Shown here in pieces: positions 8,564-16,754 of a DNA stretch of 64,000 bases; position 1 is the first letter of the stretch, and every line of letters begins with the position of its first letter. Both the position numbers and the translations under genes were made by a program. Under the pieces are notes generated by a model. It had not been told where the DNA came from, did not search any database, and saw only the letters and a list, made by a program, of their open reading frames with translations. Source of the stretch: Bog-756 sp963725395. Its GTDB lineage: Bacteria; Actinomycetota; Acidimicrobiia; Acidimicrobiales; RAAP-2. The stretch spans positions 216,709 through 280,708 of the forward strand of contig CAVRYH010000012.1 of the NCBI GenBank assembly GCA_963725395.1. Reading direction: 5' to 3'.

Positions 8564-10081
8564 TCACGGTGTCAAGCCCAGCGCGTCGCCGAGGATGGCC
8601 CTCGTCGGGGGTCCGGACACCGTGGCCCCCGTGTCGCTGCCCGGTTGGTTCGGGACCACCACCGCCACCGCCACCTTGGGATCGTTGGCCGGTGCGAAGG
8701 CGATCATCCAGTCGTTGGTCAGCGTGGCGTTGGGTCCCGTCTCCGCCGTCCCGGTCTTGGCGGCCACGTCCCAGCTGGGCGGGAAGACGCCCTTGGCCGT
8801 ACCCGTCGTCGTCACCGCCTGCATCAGGGACGTCACCGCGGCGGCGGTGAGGGGATTCGTGGCCGTCAGCCACGGCTTGGGCGCATAGGCCGTGACGAGG
8901 TTCCCCTGGCTGTCGCGGATCTGCTCCATCACGTGAGGGGTCATGATCACCCCCTGGTTGGCGATGCCCGCAGCCACCAGGTCCATCTGCAGTGCGGTGG
9001 CCACCACGTCCTGCTGTCCGAACGCCGAATACGCCTGCATCGGTTTGTTGTTCGTGAGTTGCGCCACTGTGGGGAAGTTGGACACCCCGACCCCGGGCAG
9101 ATCGAGCGGGGGCTGCTGGTTGAAACCGAAGGCCTCGGCCTCGCTGTTGAGGCTCTGGGCGCCGAGGGCCATGCCCAGTTGGGCGAACGCCGTGTCACAC
9201 GACGCGGGAAGGGTCTCGGCGAGGACACCGCCGCACTGCTCGGGACCGTTCGGGCCGTTGTGCCCGTAGTTGCACAGCTTGAGGTTGGACTGGGGAAGCG
9301 GGATGCAGCCGACTACCGGGTAGTCGACCTTGGCCAGGGCCGGTTGGTGGTCGTAGACAGCTGACGACGTGACCGTCTTGAATGTCGAGCCGGGCAGGAA
9401 CCCGAACTGGAAGGTCCGCGACACCAACGGGCTCTCGTCGCTCTGTGGGTCGAGTGACTGCCAGGTGGCCGACTCGACCTTGGAACTCTGGGAGACCAGT
9501 CCCGTGGGATCGAACGTGGGGTTGGAGTACATGGCTTCGATGGCGCCCGTCTTGACGTTGGTCACGACGGCCCCTTCCACCGGGGCGTTGTCCTGCTGAC
9601 TGACCTGGTCCATCTCCGCGGCCACCTCGCTCTGGAGGTGCGAGTTGATCGTCAGGGTCACGTTGTCGGTCGTGGTGTGGTTGACCAGCAGGTTGTGGAG
9701 CGTCGTGAGCAGCGAGCCACCGACCACCGAACTGGTGTGCGAGTCGAGGTAGTTGTTGTACTCCGCCTCGACACCGGTCCGCCCGTAGTTGAGCGAGTCG
9801 TAACCGACGATCTGGGAGAAGAGCACGGCGGTGTCCTTGTTGTAGACCCGCTGGTACTTGTAGACGCCACCGTTGCTGGGCACCGAACTGGCCAGCGTGA
9901 CGCCGTCAGAGGACAGGATGTCCCCCCTCGGCTGACTGAGCTCCACGGAGACCACACGGGGGTTCGCCGGGTTGGTGGCCAACGAGTTGGCCTTCAGCAC
10001 CTGGATGTTGTTCAGCTGGATGAACAGGGCGATGAAGCACAGCACCATGAAGATGCCCAGCCGGCGAATACGCTTTTCCAT
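8564..10081 (-). CDS. pbpA: penicillin-binding protein PbpA, peptidoglycan transpeptidase
   Basis: Membrane-anchored class B penicillin-binding protein of 505 residues. An N-terminal signal anchor (about 8-25) is followed by a pedestal domain and the transpeptidase domain. The acylated serine is S232 in PGSTFKTV, the SxN-type box appears as SCD, and the third motif is KTGT. It cross-links peptidoglycan at the division site and is a partner of a SEDS polymerase. Its ATG shares one base with the pstP stop (TGATG), so the two are translationally coupled. In most actinobacteria rodA separates pstP and pbpA; here it is absent. Confidence 0.92.
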   Translation of the reverse strand: MEKRIRRLGIFMVLCFIALFIQLNNIQVLKANSLATNPANPRVVSVELSQPRGDILSSDGVTLASSVPSNGGVYKYQRVYNKDTAVLFSQIVGYDSLNYGRTGVEAEYNNYLDSHTSSVVGGSLLTTLHNLLVNHTTTDNVTLTINSHLQSEVAAEMDQVSQQDNAPVEGAVVTNVKTGAIEAMYSNPTFDPTGLVSQSSKVESATWQSLDPQSDESPLVSRTFQFGFLPGSTFKTVTSSAVYDHQPALAKVDYPVVGCIPLPQSNLKLCNYGHNGPNGPEQCGGVLAETLPASCDTAFAQLGMALGAQSLNSEAEAFGFNQQPPLDLPGVGVSNFPTVAQLTNNKPMQAYSAFGQQDVVATALQMDLVAAGIANQGVIMTPHVMEQIRDSQGNLVTAYAPKPWLTATNPLTAAAVTSLMQAVTTTGTAKGVFPPSWDVAAKTGTAETGPNATLTNDWMIAFAPANDPKVAVAVVVPNQPGSDTGATVSGPPTRAILGDALGLTP

Positions 10082-11415
10082 CAGGCCCCCCTTGTGGTCG
10101 TGGTGGTGGAGGGTGGCGCCGCCTTGGCCGGGGCGGTCGTCGTGGGAGTGGGGGAACTGCACGAGGGCGACGACGGGTCGAGCTGGCACTGCCGGGTGGC
10201 GACCAAGTTGCCCACGTAGAGCCGGGCCGCGGCCACCGAGGACTCCTGGACGCCCGATTGGAGCGGGGGGAGGTAGATGGCGGGCACGTCCGCAGTGGTC
10301 ACGCCGGTCCGCTCGACCTCAATCGGGTGGTACCAGAGGAATCCACCGACACGACCCTGGTAGATGACCAACTCGTTGTTGTCGACGCCGACGAAGTACG
10401 AGTTGGTGTCGTACCACCTCACAGCGAAGAACGCCCCGGCCAGCACGGCCAGGAACAGGATCAGGAACAAGAGCGTCCTGAAGGTGATCAACCGCCTCCC
10501 CCGGGCCATACGCTTGGCCCGCCGCTTGGCCCGTCGGCGCTCACGCCGGCCCGGTGCCGGCCTTTCCGGTTCGGGTGCCACGGCCGGTGCGACGAAGTCG
10601 TCGCTGGCCGGGGTGAACCCCTGGACCGGAGCCACGGGTTTGGCGAAATCGGAGGACACGGCCGCCACCGTGGGGGAGGACGCGTCGTCCTCCTCGCCCA
10701 CCACCACATCGACGATCACGACGGTGATGTTGTCGCTACCGCCATGGGTCCGGGCCGCCTGCACGAGGAGGTCGGCGGCTTGCTGTGGGTCGGGCACCGA
10801 AGAGAGGACCTCGGCGATCTGGTCAGAGTCGAGCTCGTTGGTGAGCCCGTCACTGCACAACAGATACCGGTCGCCGCGCACCGGTTGGATCCGCCACAGG
10901 TCGACGGCCACACCGGAGGCGACGCCCAGGGCGCGGGTCAGGATGTGGCGGTGCGGGTGGACCGAGGCCTCCGCCGAGGTGAGCTCTCCGGTGCGCACCA
11001 TCTCCTCGGCCAGGCTGTGGTCGGTGGTGATCTGGGTGAGCTCGCCCTCATGGAAACGGTACGAGCGCGAATCACCCACGTTGACCAGGGCCAGGACGTC
11101 TTTTCCGTCCTCATTGACCAGGGCCACCGCTGTGAGGGTGGTCCCCATGCCCCGGAGTTCGGGGTTCTCCTGACTGTGCTGCCAGACCACGGTGTTGGCC
11201 TCGGAGACCGCCTCGGACAGGCCGGCTCCCGTGGGCTGACGGCCGAAGGCGACAGCGAGGGAGTCGACCGCCAGGCGTGCCGCCACTTCGCCGCCGGCGT
11301 GGCCCCCCATGCCGTCGGCCACGGCGAAGAGGGTGGACGTCTCGACGGCGAGGTCCTGGTTGACTGACCGGACCAGCCCCGTGTCGGTGGCCGATCCGGA
11401 TCGGAGGAGGGTCAT
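10081..11415 (-). CDS. pstP: PP2C-type protein phosphatase PstP
   Basis: Protein of 444 residues that dephosphorylates PknB and its substrates. The PPM phosphatase domain covers about 1-235, with metal-binding Asp in VADGMGGHAGGE and later SDGLTNEL and GGSDNITV. An Ala/Pro/Arg-rich linker leads to one membrane helix (about 309-335) and a 110-residue outer segment ending in Thr/Pro-rich sequence. The start codon is one base downstream of the fhaB stop, indicating coupled translation. The domain order matches mycobacterial PstP. Confidence 0.92.
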   Translation of the reverse strand: MTLLRSGSATDTGLVRSVNQDLAVETSTLFAVADGMGGHAGGEVAARLAVDSLAVAFGRQPTGAGLSEAVSEANTVVWQHSQENPELRGMGTTLTAVALVNEDGKDVLALVNVGDSRSYRFHEGELTQITTDHSLAEEMVRTGELTSAEASVHPHRHILTRALGVASGVAVDLWRIQPVRGDRYLLCSDGLTNELDSDQIAEVLSSVPDPQQAADLLVQAARTHGGSDNITVVIVDVVVGEEDDASSPTVAAVSSDFAKPVAPVQGFTPASDDFVAPAVAPEPERPAPGRRERRRAKRRAKRMARGRRLITFRTLLFLILFLAVLAGAFFAVRWYDTNSYFVGVDNNELVIYQGRVGGFLWYHPIEVERTGVTTADVPAIYLPPLQSGVQESSVAAARLYVGNLVATRQCQLDPSSPSCSSPTPTTTAPAKAAPPSTTTTTRGA

Positions 11416-11416
11416 C

Positions 11417-11914
11417 TCACTTCCCTACCTCGAACACCGTGCCACCGACCTGCAGCAGATCCCCCTTTTCGAGCCGGGTCCGCTCGTCGATGCGGACGGT
11501 GTTGATCCAAGTTCCATTGGTCGAACCGAGGTCCTCGGCCCAGAGCTGGCCGTCGAGGCGGAACAACCGGGCGTGCAGGCTCGATGAGTAGGTGTCGTAG
11601 TCGATGGGAATGCCGCAGCCCGGAGCACGGCCGACGGTGACCTCGTCACCGATATCGTAAACCCGGCCGGCCAGATCCTCCGGTCGGATCACGTGGAGTC
11701 GGAGTTGTTTCGCCCTGCGCCTCTTGCCGTCGACGATGGGATCGGCATCATCACCGCGACGACGTTTGCGCTTGAGGGGTCGGACCTCCACCCAGACCGC
11801 CCGGACCACCCACATGAAGAAGAGCCACAGCAGGATGATCACCCCGTATTCGAGGGCTCGGAGTACCGGGGTGTTGTTGGTCGGTCCGGGAAGCGAAACC
11901 AGAATGAGATGCAT
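11417..11914 (-). CDS. fhaB: FHA-domain membrane protein FhaB
   Basis: Protein of 165 residues. A single membrane helix at about 23-42 precedes a very basic segment (KRKRRR) and a C-terminal forkhead-associated domain from about residue 80. The FHA signature is complete: VTVGRAPGCGI, SSSLHARL and DLGSTNGTWIN, which bind phosphothreonine made by PknB. It lies between fhaA (20 bases upstream) and pstP (coupled). The homologue is also called FipA. It likely links kinase signalling to the divisome. Confidence 0.92.
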   Translation of the reverse strand: MHLILVSLPGPTNNTPVLRALEYGVIILLWLFFMWVVRAVWVEVRPLKRKRRRGDDADPIVDGKRRRAKQLRLHVIRPEDLAGRVYDIGDEVTVGRAPGCGIPIDYDTYSSSLHARLFRLDGQLWAEDLGSTNGTWINTVRIDERTRLEKGDLLQVGGTVFEVGK

Positions 11915-11934
11915 TGGCGTTCAGGCGCCGGCCT

Positions 11935-12591
11935 TCACGAGGTCTCGAACCGTAGGACGGTCGTCCCGATGACGATCTGATCCCCGTCCGCCAGCTTCCT
12001 CTCGCGCACGGCCGCACCGTTCACCCGGGTCCCGTTCGTCGAGTTCAGGTCGACCACGACCACGTCGTTCCCGACCCTACGGATCTCTGCGTGCCGACGA
12101 CTGGCATTGGGGTCGTTGACCATCACGTCGCTCTCGGGCAGACGGCCGATGGTGATCGGCTCCGGCCCGAGGACCACCCTGACTCCTTCGGACGTCACGA
12201 TCGAGGCGGCGGGCAGGCCCGAAGGCCCCTCGTGGACATCAGAAACGATGTCGAAGCGGCCCCGGCGCTGCTGGGGGTCCTCGACCACCGAGACGGTCAC
12301 GGGACCCACGAAGATGTAGTTCTCCGTCCGGGCGTGGTCCCGGGCTGCCTCCTCGAGCTCGCGGACCAGGGCGTCGAGGAAGCTCTCGAACCGGTCGAAG
12401 TCATTCGGCGACAGGTGGACGACGAAGGCATTGGGGGAGATCAGCCCGTTGACGCCCACGCGCCGCTCCAGGTCCATCTCCCTGGTGAGCCGACGGCCTA
12501 TCTCCACCGGGTGGAGATCACCCCGGAACGCCTTGGAAAGGGTGCCGTCTACCATGCGCTCGAGGCGCCCTTCGAACCTTTGAAGTCCCAT
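11935..12591 (-). CDS. fhaA: DUF3662 and FHA domain protein FhaA
   Basis: Protein of 218 residues: an N-terminal DUF3662 domain (MGLQRFEGRLERMVDG onward) of about 120 residues, a short linker and a C-terminal FHA domain with ITIGRLPESDVMV, NDPNASRRHAEI and DLNSTNGTRVN. FhaA binds phosphorylated partners of PknB such as the MviN pseudokinase. The mycobacterial protein is much longer because of an extended linker. I start it at ATG 12591, where family similarity begins; a GTG at 12618 would add nine residues. It is the first gene of the operon running down to pknB. Confidence 0.9.
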   Translation of the reverse strand: MGLQRFEGRLERMVDGTLSKAFRGDLHPVEIGRRLTREMDLERRVGVNGLISPNAFVVHLSPNDFDRFESFLDALVRELEEAARDHARTENYIFVGPVTVSVVEDPQQRRGRFDIVSDVHEGPSGLPAASIVTSEGVRVVLGPEPITIGRLPESDVMVNDPNASRRHAEIRRVGNDVVVVDLNSTNGTRVNGAAVRERKLADGDQIVIGTTVLRFETS

Positions 12592-12752
12592 GCTGGCCGT
12601 CAGCCTACCGGTGCCCACCCCGAAATAGGGGTTGGCCCCAAGGGGCGGCGGCGACCCGGCCCCGACTCCCGATGATCGGCGGGGATCGGGCGGCCCCGCC
12701 CCTCACGTGATCAGGGCCTTTGGATCGATGGGGTAGCCTCTTGCGGTCGCTC

Positions 12753-12839
12753 GGGCGAGTGGCGGAATTGGCAGACGCGGAGGATTCAGGTTCCTGTGTC
12801 CGAAAGGATGTGGGGGTTCAAGTCCCCCCTCGCCCACCA
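12753..12839 (+). tRNA. tRNA-Leu(CAG)
   Basis: An 87-base type II tRNA with encoded CCA. The acceptor stem pairs GGGCGAG (12753-12759) with CTCGCCC (12829-12835). The anticodon stem AGGA/TCCT encloses loop TTCAGGT, giving anticodon CAG. A long variable arm and the T arm GTGGGGG-TTCAAGT-CCCCC follow, as expected for leucine. It reads codon CUG. Confidence 0.95.
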
Positions 12840-12885
12840 CACCACACCACACCACACCACCACCACCACTACCACCACCAACCAA
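12836..12885 (+). repeat. CCACA/CCACCA simple repeat directly after tRNA-Leu
   Basis: Immediately after the tRNA body the sequence repeats CCACA and then CCACCA units for about 50 bases. The first unit overlaps the encoded CCA end. It is probably slipped-strand expansion; no function is evident. Confidence 0.7.
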
Positions 12886-12957
12886 TGTGATGTCGCGGGT
12901 CATCGTGGGACACGCGAACCCTCAGCCACCCTAGTGCGGGGCAATCCGCTGGGCAGC

Positions 12958-14336
12958 TGAATCGCCCCGGGTTCCATGACTGCTCCGGCTATTGGGTAAC
13001 CGCCTCGAGGGCGGGTGCTGTTTGACGGTAGTAGGTGGCCTCGAACTCTGCCGGCGTGACGTAGCTGTTGTCGTCGGTGATCTCACCGTGGAGACGGCGG
13101 TGGTTGAACCAGTCGATGTAGCCCATGGTGGCGAACTCGACGTCGTCGAGTCCCGTCCAGGGGACCTTGCGGGTAGATCAGCTCCCATTTGTAGAGGCTG
13201 TTGAACGCCTCGGCCATGGCATTGTCGTAGGAATCACCGGTTGATCCGACGGAAGCCACGATGTCGTTCTCGGCCAGGCGCTCGGAGTAGCGAATCGACA
13301 AGTACTGTCAGGATCAAGGGGTCGTAGACACTGCCTTGTCCGAGTGATGCACCAGGCCGTCGAGGACCTGGCCCTGTCGGGTGCGGTTCCAGACGGCCAT
13401 CTCCAAGGCGTCGATGGCCAGATCGGAGCGCAGCGAGTTCGACAGCTGCCAGCCCACGATCATTCGGCTGAAGACGTCGATGATGAAGGCGGCGTACACC
13501 CACCCGACGTGGGTCTTCACGTAGGTGAGGTCGGCCACCCAGAGCCGGTTGGGCGCTGTGGCCGTGAAGTCCCGGTCGACCAGGTCGTCAGGCCGGTGCT
13601 GACGATCGTCCGACCGGGTGGTGACCTTGTAGGCCTTGCCCCGGCGCGCACCGGAGAGTCCCAGGTCGCGCATGAGGCGCTCGACGGTGCAGCGGGCCAC
13701 TCTGGTGCCCTCCCGGTTGAGCTGGGTCCAGACCTTGTCGGCTCCATGGACGTCCAGGTTCTCGGCGTGGACCCGGAGCGATCTCGAGCGTCAGCACCTC
13801 GTCCCGAAGCGCCCGGGCCGACGGCGGGCGCTTCTTTGCCACCCAGTAGGTGTTCGGGGCGATCTTGCAGCCGTGCTCGGTGAGCACCCGGCAGATCGGC
13901 TCGACCCCGAAGCGGTCCCGGTGGGCGTCGATGTAGGCGACTGTCTCGGCTGTTGGCGGTCGAGCTCCGCCCCGAAGAAAGTCGCTGCTGATTTCAGGAT
14001 CTCGTTGGCCCGACGGAGCTCTTTCACCTCTCGGCGCGAGCTCATTCATCTGCTCGCGCTCGTCGGTCGTGAGTCCGGGGCGTTGGCCGGCATCAGTCTC
14101 AGTCCGACGGACCCATTGGCGCAGCGTCTCGTGGTTGATCGACAGCTTGGCCGAGATGGACTCGATGGCCTTCCATTGCGACGGGTACTCGTCCTGGTGG
14201 TCGAAGACCATCCGCACGGCACGTTCCCGGACTTCCGGCGGATACGGCCGACGAACTGCCTTCCGCTTCTCTGGCTGGTCTGACATTGCTCCATCCTCTC
14301 AAGAGGTGGAGCAGTCACCAATCCCGGGGCGATTCA
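12958..14336 (-). mobile_element. IS3-family insertion sequence, decayed
   Basis: The element is bounded by 29-base imperfect inverted repeats at 12958-12986 and 14308-14336. Each begins TGAATCGCCCCGGG and ends TGACTGCTCC when read inward. Length is 1379 bp. The transposase inside is frameshifted. The bases flanking the two ends do not match, so no target duplication survives. The ends and product resemble the intact IS3 copy at 57402-58696, so both belong to the same subgroup. Confidence 0.88.
12989..14286 (-). pseudogene. IS3 transposase OrfA/OrfB, multiply frameshifted
   Basis: OrfA starts at 14286 with a helix-turn-helix region (RPYPPEVRERAVRMVF, then NHETLRQWVRR). Near 14040 a one-base insertion throws the frame; the expected VKELRRANEILKSA continues in another frame. 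OrfB pieces follow in different frames: YIDAHRDRFGVEPICRVL, then APNRLWVADLTYVKT with the first catalytic Asp, SLRSDLAIDALEM, then SIRYSERLAE and DSYDNAMAEAFNSLYK with the catalytic Glu region, and a C-terminus ending at 12989. At least three frame breaks make a single product unlikely. Confidence 0.88.
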
Positions 14337-14398
14337 CATCCGATGGCGACTTCCGTGTGGGTAGCCTTATGAGGGTCGATTCCGATTATGACGCTCAT
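14337..14398 (-). pseudogene. IS110-family transposase N-terminal remnant
   Basis: A start codon at 14398, preceded by an AGGAGG ribosome-binding site, opens a frame reading MSVIIGIDPHKATHTEVAI. The GIDPHKATH signature is the DEDD-type catalytic start of IS110 transposases. The frame runs straight into the inverted repeat of the IS3 element at 14336, so the gene is cut there. No convincing continuation exists on the other side of the IS3 copy. Confidence 0.7.
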
Positions 14399-14556
14399 GA
14401 GTACCTCCTAGTTTGTCGGTTAGGAACCGCCAGGGCTGGTCAGCAGGCACGCTGAGGGCGTAGGGCGAAGCTCTCTATCCCAGCCAATGTTTGTCTGTCT
14501 TCCGATCCGTCGCCGCCAAGCAACAATGCGTTCCGGGTGTCCACGAAAGGCGCCTA

Positions 14557-16257
14557 CTACGAGTTCAACCACATCTGACTCGGGAAAAAGACCCCCTCAT
14601 CGAAGCCGTAGCCCGGTGTGCCGTCGGGAAGTGTGAGACCGGCGAAGTTCTGGACACGCTCGTCGCCGACCGCGGCGAAGGGAACCTGGCCCAGCCAAAG
14701 GTTCGGCAGGTCGGTAGCAAGGCGTTGGTCGAGTTCCTTGTAAGCGAACTCACGAACCGTCTGATTGTCGGTGGTGCGCCCTGCCTGGAGCGCGGCCTCG
14801 ACCTGCGGGTCCGAATTGCGGGAGAAGTTGAGAGCGAGCGCTCCGTCACCACCAGTGGTAGTCGTTGAGAACCAGTTGTAGTTCAAGTCCGGATCTACAG
14901 CGCCGTACTGGTTGTCAACGGCCGCTTGGAAGTTGCCCGTGACGAAATTGGAGATCAGTTCGGCCGGCTCGAGGACGGCCAGCTTGACCCCGAAACCGAC
15001 CTGGCCCCACATTTGTTGGACCACCTCAGCCAACGACTCGAATCGGGGGTCGGTTACCGTACTGAGCGTGAGCGACGGAGTGCCGTGTTGAGCCCTGTAC
15101 TCGTCGACAAGCGCCTTGGCTGCTGGCGGATCATATGTTGGGTAGCCGGTATCGGTGTAATACGGAGAGTCGGGAAGGAACAGTCCGTTGATTGGCTCGG
15201 TCAAGTCTCCGCTGAACACGCTCAGGACGGCCTTCACGTCGATCGCTCTCGCCAATGCTTGACGAATTCGCAGGTCATCGGTGGGAGCTACGGCGGTATT
15301 GAGCACAATGGAGGCGACGGTGGGCTCGCCGATGACACCACTGAGACTGTCGACCATCTGGTACCCAGACTTACCGGTGAACTCGTTGATAGAGCTCGGG
15401 TCGGTGGTGATCATGAGATCAATGCCACCGGACTGGAGCGAGGCGGCGCGCTGACTGGAGTCGGGGATGGGCACGAACGTGACCTGGTCGAGATGGGGCA
15501 AGCCGGTTCGCCAGTAGCTCGAATTGCGGGTGGCCACAAAATGGCTATTGGGCAGCCACGACGAGAGGACAAACGGTCCGGTCCCGACCGGTTCAGGCGT
15601 CTCGCCCGCAGCAGCCCGGTCGAGCGTGGCCTGACCCACTACGTAACCTCCCTGGGTCGTAAAGGTGAACGGGAAGTGCGGCCGTGGTTGGTCCAGCGAA
15701 TAGGTGAGCGTGAGGGGACCGGTCACCTCGACGGCTATTCCCTTGGCAGCTTGTCCGGTCAAGGGTGATGCCGCCAACGCGTCGAAGTTGTTACGGACAA
15801 CCGTAGAGGTCAGGTCTGACCCGTCGCTAAATGTGACTCCTGGCCGCAGGGTCATTGTCCACACCGTGTAGTTCTCATTGGGTGTTAACGAATCGGCCAG
15901 ATATGGCTGTACCATCCCGTTCTTCGCCACCCACATCAATGGATCAAAAATCGTATTGGCGTACAGGATCCCGTTGGTGTCCCACCGCGCGGTCGCTGGA
16001 TTCAGCCCGTTAACCTCTGCGATGGTACCGATAGTGACGGAGCCCCCCTTTTTGGGAATCCCCCGGCTGACGCTCGGCCCTGCTCCGCGCAACGACGTCG
16101 ACGATGAAGCCGAACTCGACGAGCATCCGGCCAGCGCGCCCGTCGCGGACCCGATCACGGCTAGTGCGCCAGCCCTACTGCTCTGGGCCAGAAACGATCG
16201 CCGACTCATACCGAAGTTCGGATTCAACGACTTTTCCTTTCGTTGCGGCGGCTGCAT
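14557..16257 (-). CDS. ABC transporter substrate-binding lipoprotein, peptide/nickel type
   Basis: Extracytoplasmic solute-binding protein, family 5 (oligopeptide/dipeptide type), 566 residues. A twin-arginine signal (SRRSFLAQ) followed by a hydrophobic stretch and the lipobox LAGC mark export by Tat and lipid anchoring. The mature part carries family segments such as WTMTLRPGVTFSDGS, PEPVGTGPFVL and IRQALARAIDV. ATG at 16257 is chosen; an internal ATG at 16209 right before the twin arginines is an alternative. No permease or ATPase gene lies nearby, so it is an orphan binding protein or its partners are elsewhere. Confidence 0.88.
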   Translation of the reverse strand: MQPPQRKEKSLNPNFGMSRRSFLAQSSRAGALAVIGSATGALAGCSSSSASSSTSLRGAGPSVSRGIPKKGGSVTIGTIAEVNGLNPATARWDTNGILYANTIFDPLMWVAKNGMVQPYLADSLTPNENYTVWTMTLRPGVTFSDGSDLTSTVVRNNFDALAASPLTGQAAKGIAVEVTGPLTLTYSLDQPRPHFPFTFTTQGGYVVGQATLDRAAAGETPEPVGTGPFVLSSWLPNSHFVATRNSSYWRTGLPHLDQVTFVPIPDSSQRAASLQSGGIDLMITTDPSSINEFTGKSGYQMVDSLSGVIGEPTVASIVLNTAVAPTDDLRIRQALARAIDVKAVLSVFSGDLTEPINGLFLPDSPYYTDTGYPTYDPPAAKALVDEYRAQHGTPSLTLSTVTDPRFESLAEVVQQMWGQVGFGVKLAVLEPAELISNFVTGNFQAAVDNQYGAVDPDLNYNWFSTTTTGGDGALALNFSRNSDPQVEAALQAGRTTDNQTVREFAYKELDQRLATDLPNLWLGQVPFAAVGDERVQNFAGLTLPDGTPGYGFDEGVFFPSQMWLNS

Positions 16258-16368
16258 TTCGGTTCGACGTGGATCTCGTAGCAATGGAGGTCTCCCGGGA
16301 ATGTGCCGTCGCCAATCGGCACGTCACAATGACCCGTACCGGCATTGAATTGGGTCGGCGTCACTGAT

Positions 16369-16606
16369 TCAGTGGCGACGGCCGAGGTTCACACTCACGA
16401 ACGGCTCAAGCGGATAGTCCGGCGTGAGCGGGCTCTTCGTGTAGAACACGATCATCGGTGAGGATCCGTTGTCGGGGTGAGCATCGAAGTGCCACCATCC
16501 GTAGGAGCCTGGCGCCGTGTCTGTTTCGCACACATTCCGTCCTCCCAGGTTGCGATGGATTCGGCTCGAGCCCGAGCCGCTGATATGCCTGCGGGGTACT
16601 GGCCAT
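16369..16606 (-). pseudogene. truncated AttH/CrtC-like gene, paralogue of the gene at 20003
   Basis: Two frame pieces match the N-terminus of the intact protein encoded at 20003-21088. First comes STPQAYQRLGL, which aligns with SDADYKRLGL there. After a frame change come YGWWHFDAHPDNGSS and YPLEPFVSVNL, which align with EWWYFDAHLDDGAA and KPLDPLVRINL. The reading frame ends at 16369, where the intact protein would have about 270 more residues. It lies directly downstream of the CoA-transferase gene. It is a frameshifted, 3'-deleted copy. Confidence 0.75.
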
Positions 16607-16754
16607 TCGATACAGCGGGTGTGGCCGCCCTCTGGCTGGTTCATGTTCAGCTCCAGTCGTCAATTCGGTCGATGCCGAGCCTGTGACCTTGCAGCGGCCA
16701 TCGGGCTGTCGTGAGATCGATCGCGGCCTCGGTTCGCGCCGGTCCCGGGTCGAG

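Noticed and set aside
7174..8850. Long plus-strand open frame opposite pknB
   Set aside because: Antisense shadow of a GC-rich coding gene; composition is Arg/Gly/Asp-rich without any domain, and pknB has full motifs.
10258..11367. Plus-strand open frame opposite pstP
   Set aside because: Shadow frame; rich in Gly, His and Asp with no family features.
12836..12885. CRISPR-like look of the CCACA repeats
   Set aside because: Units are 5-6 bases with no spacers; a simple repeat.
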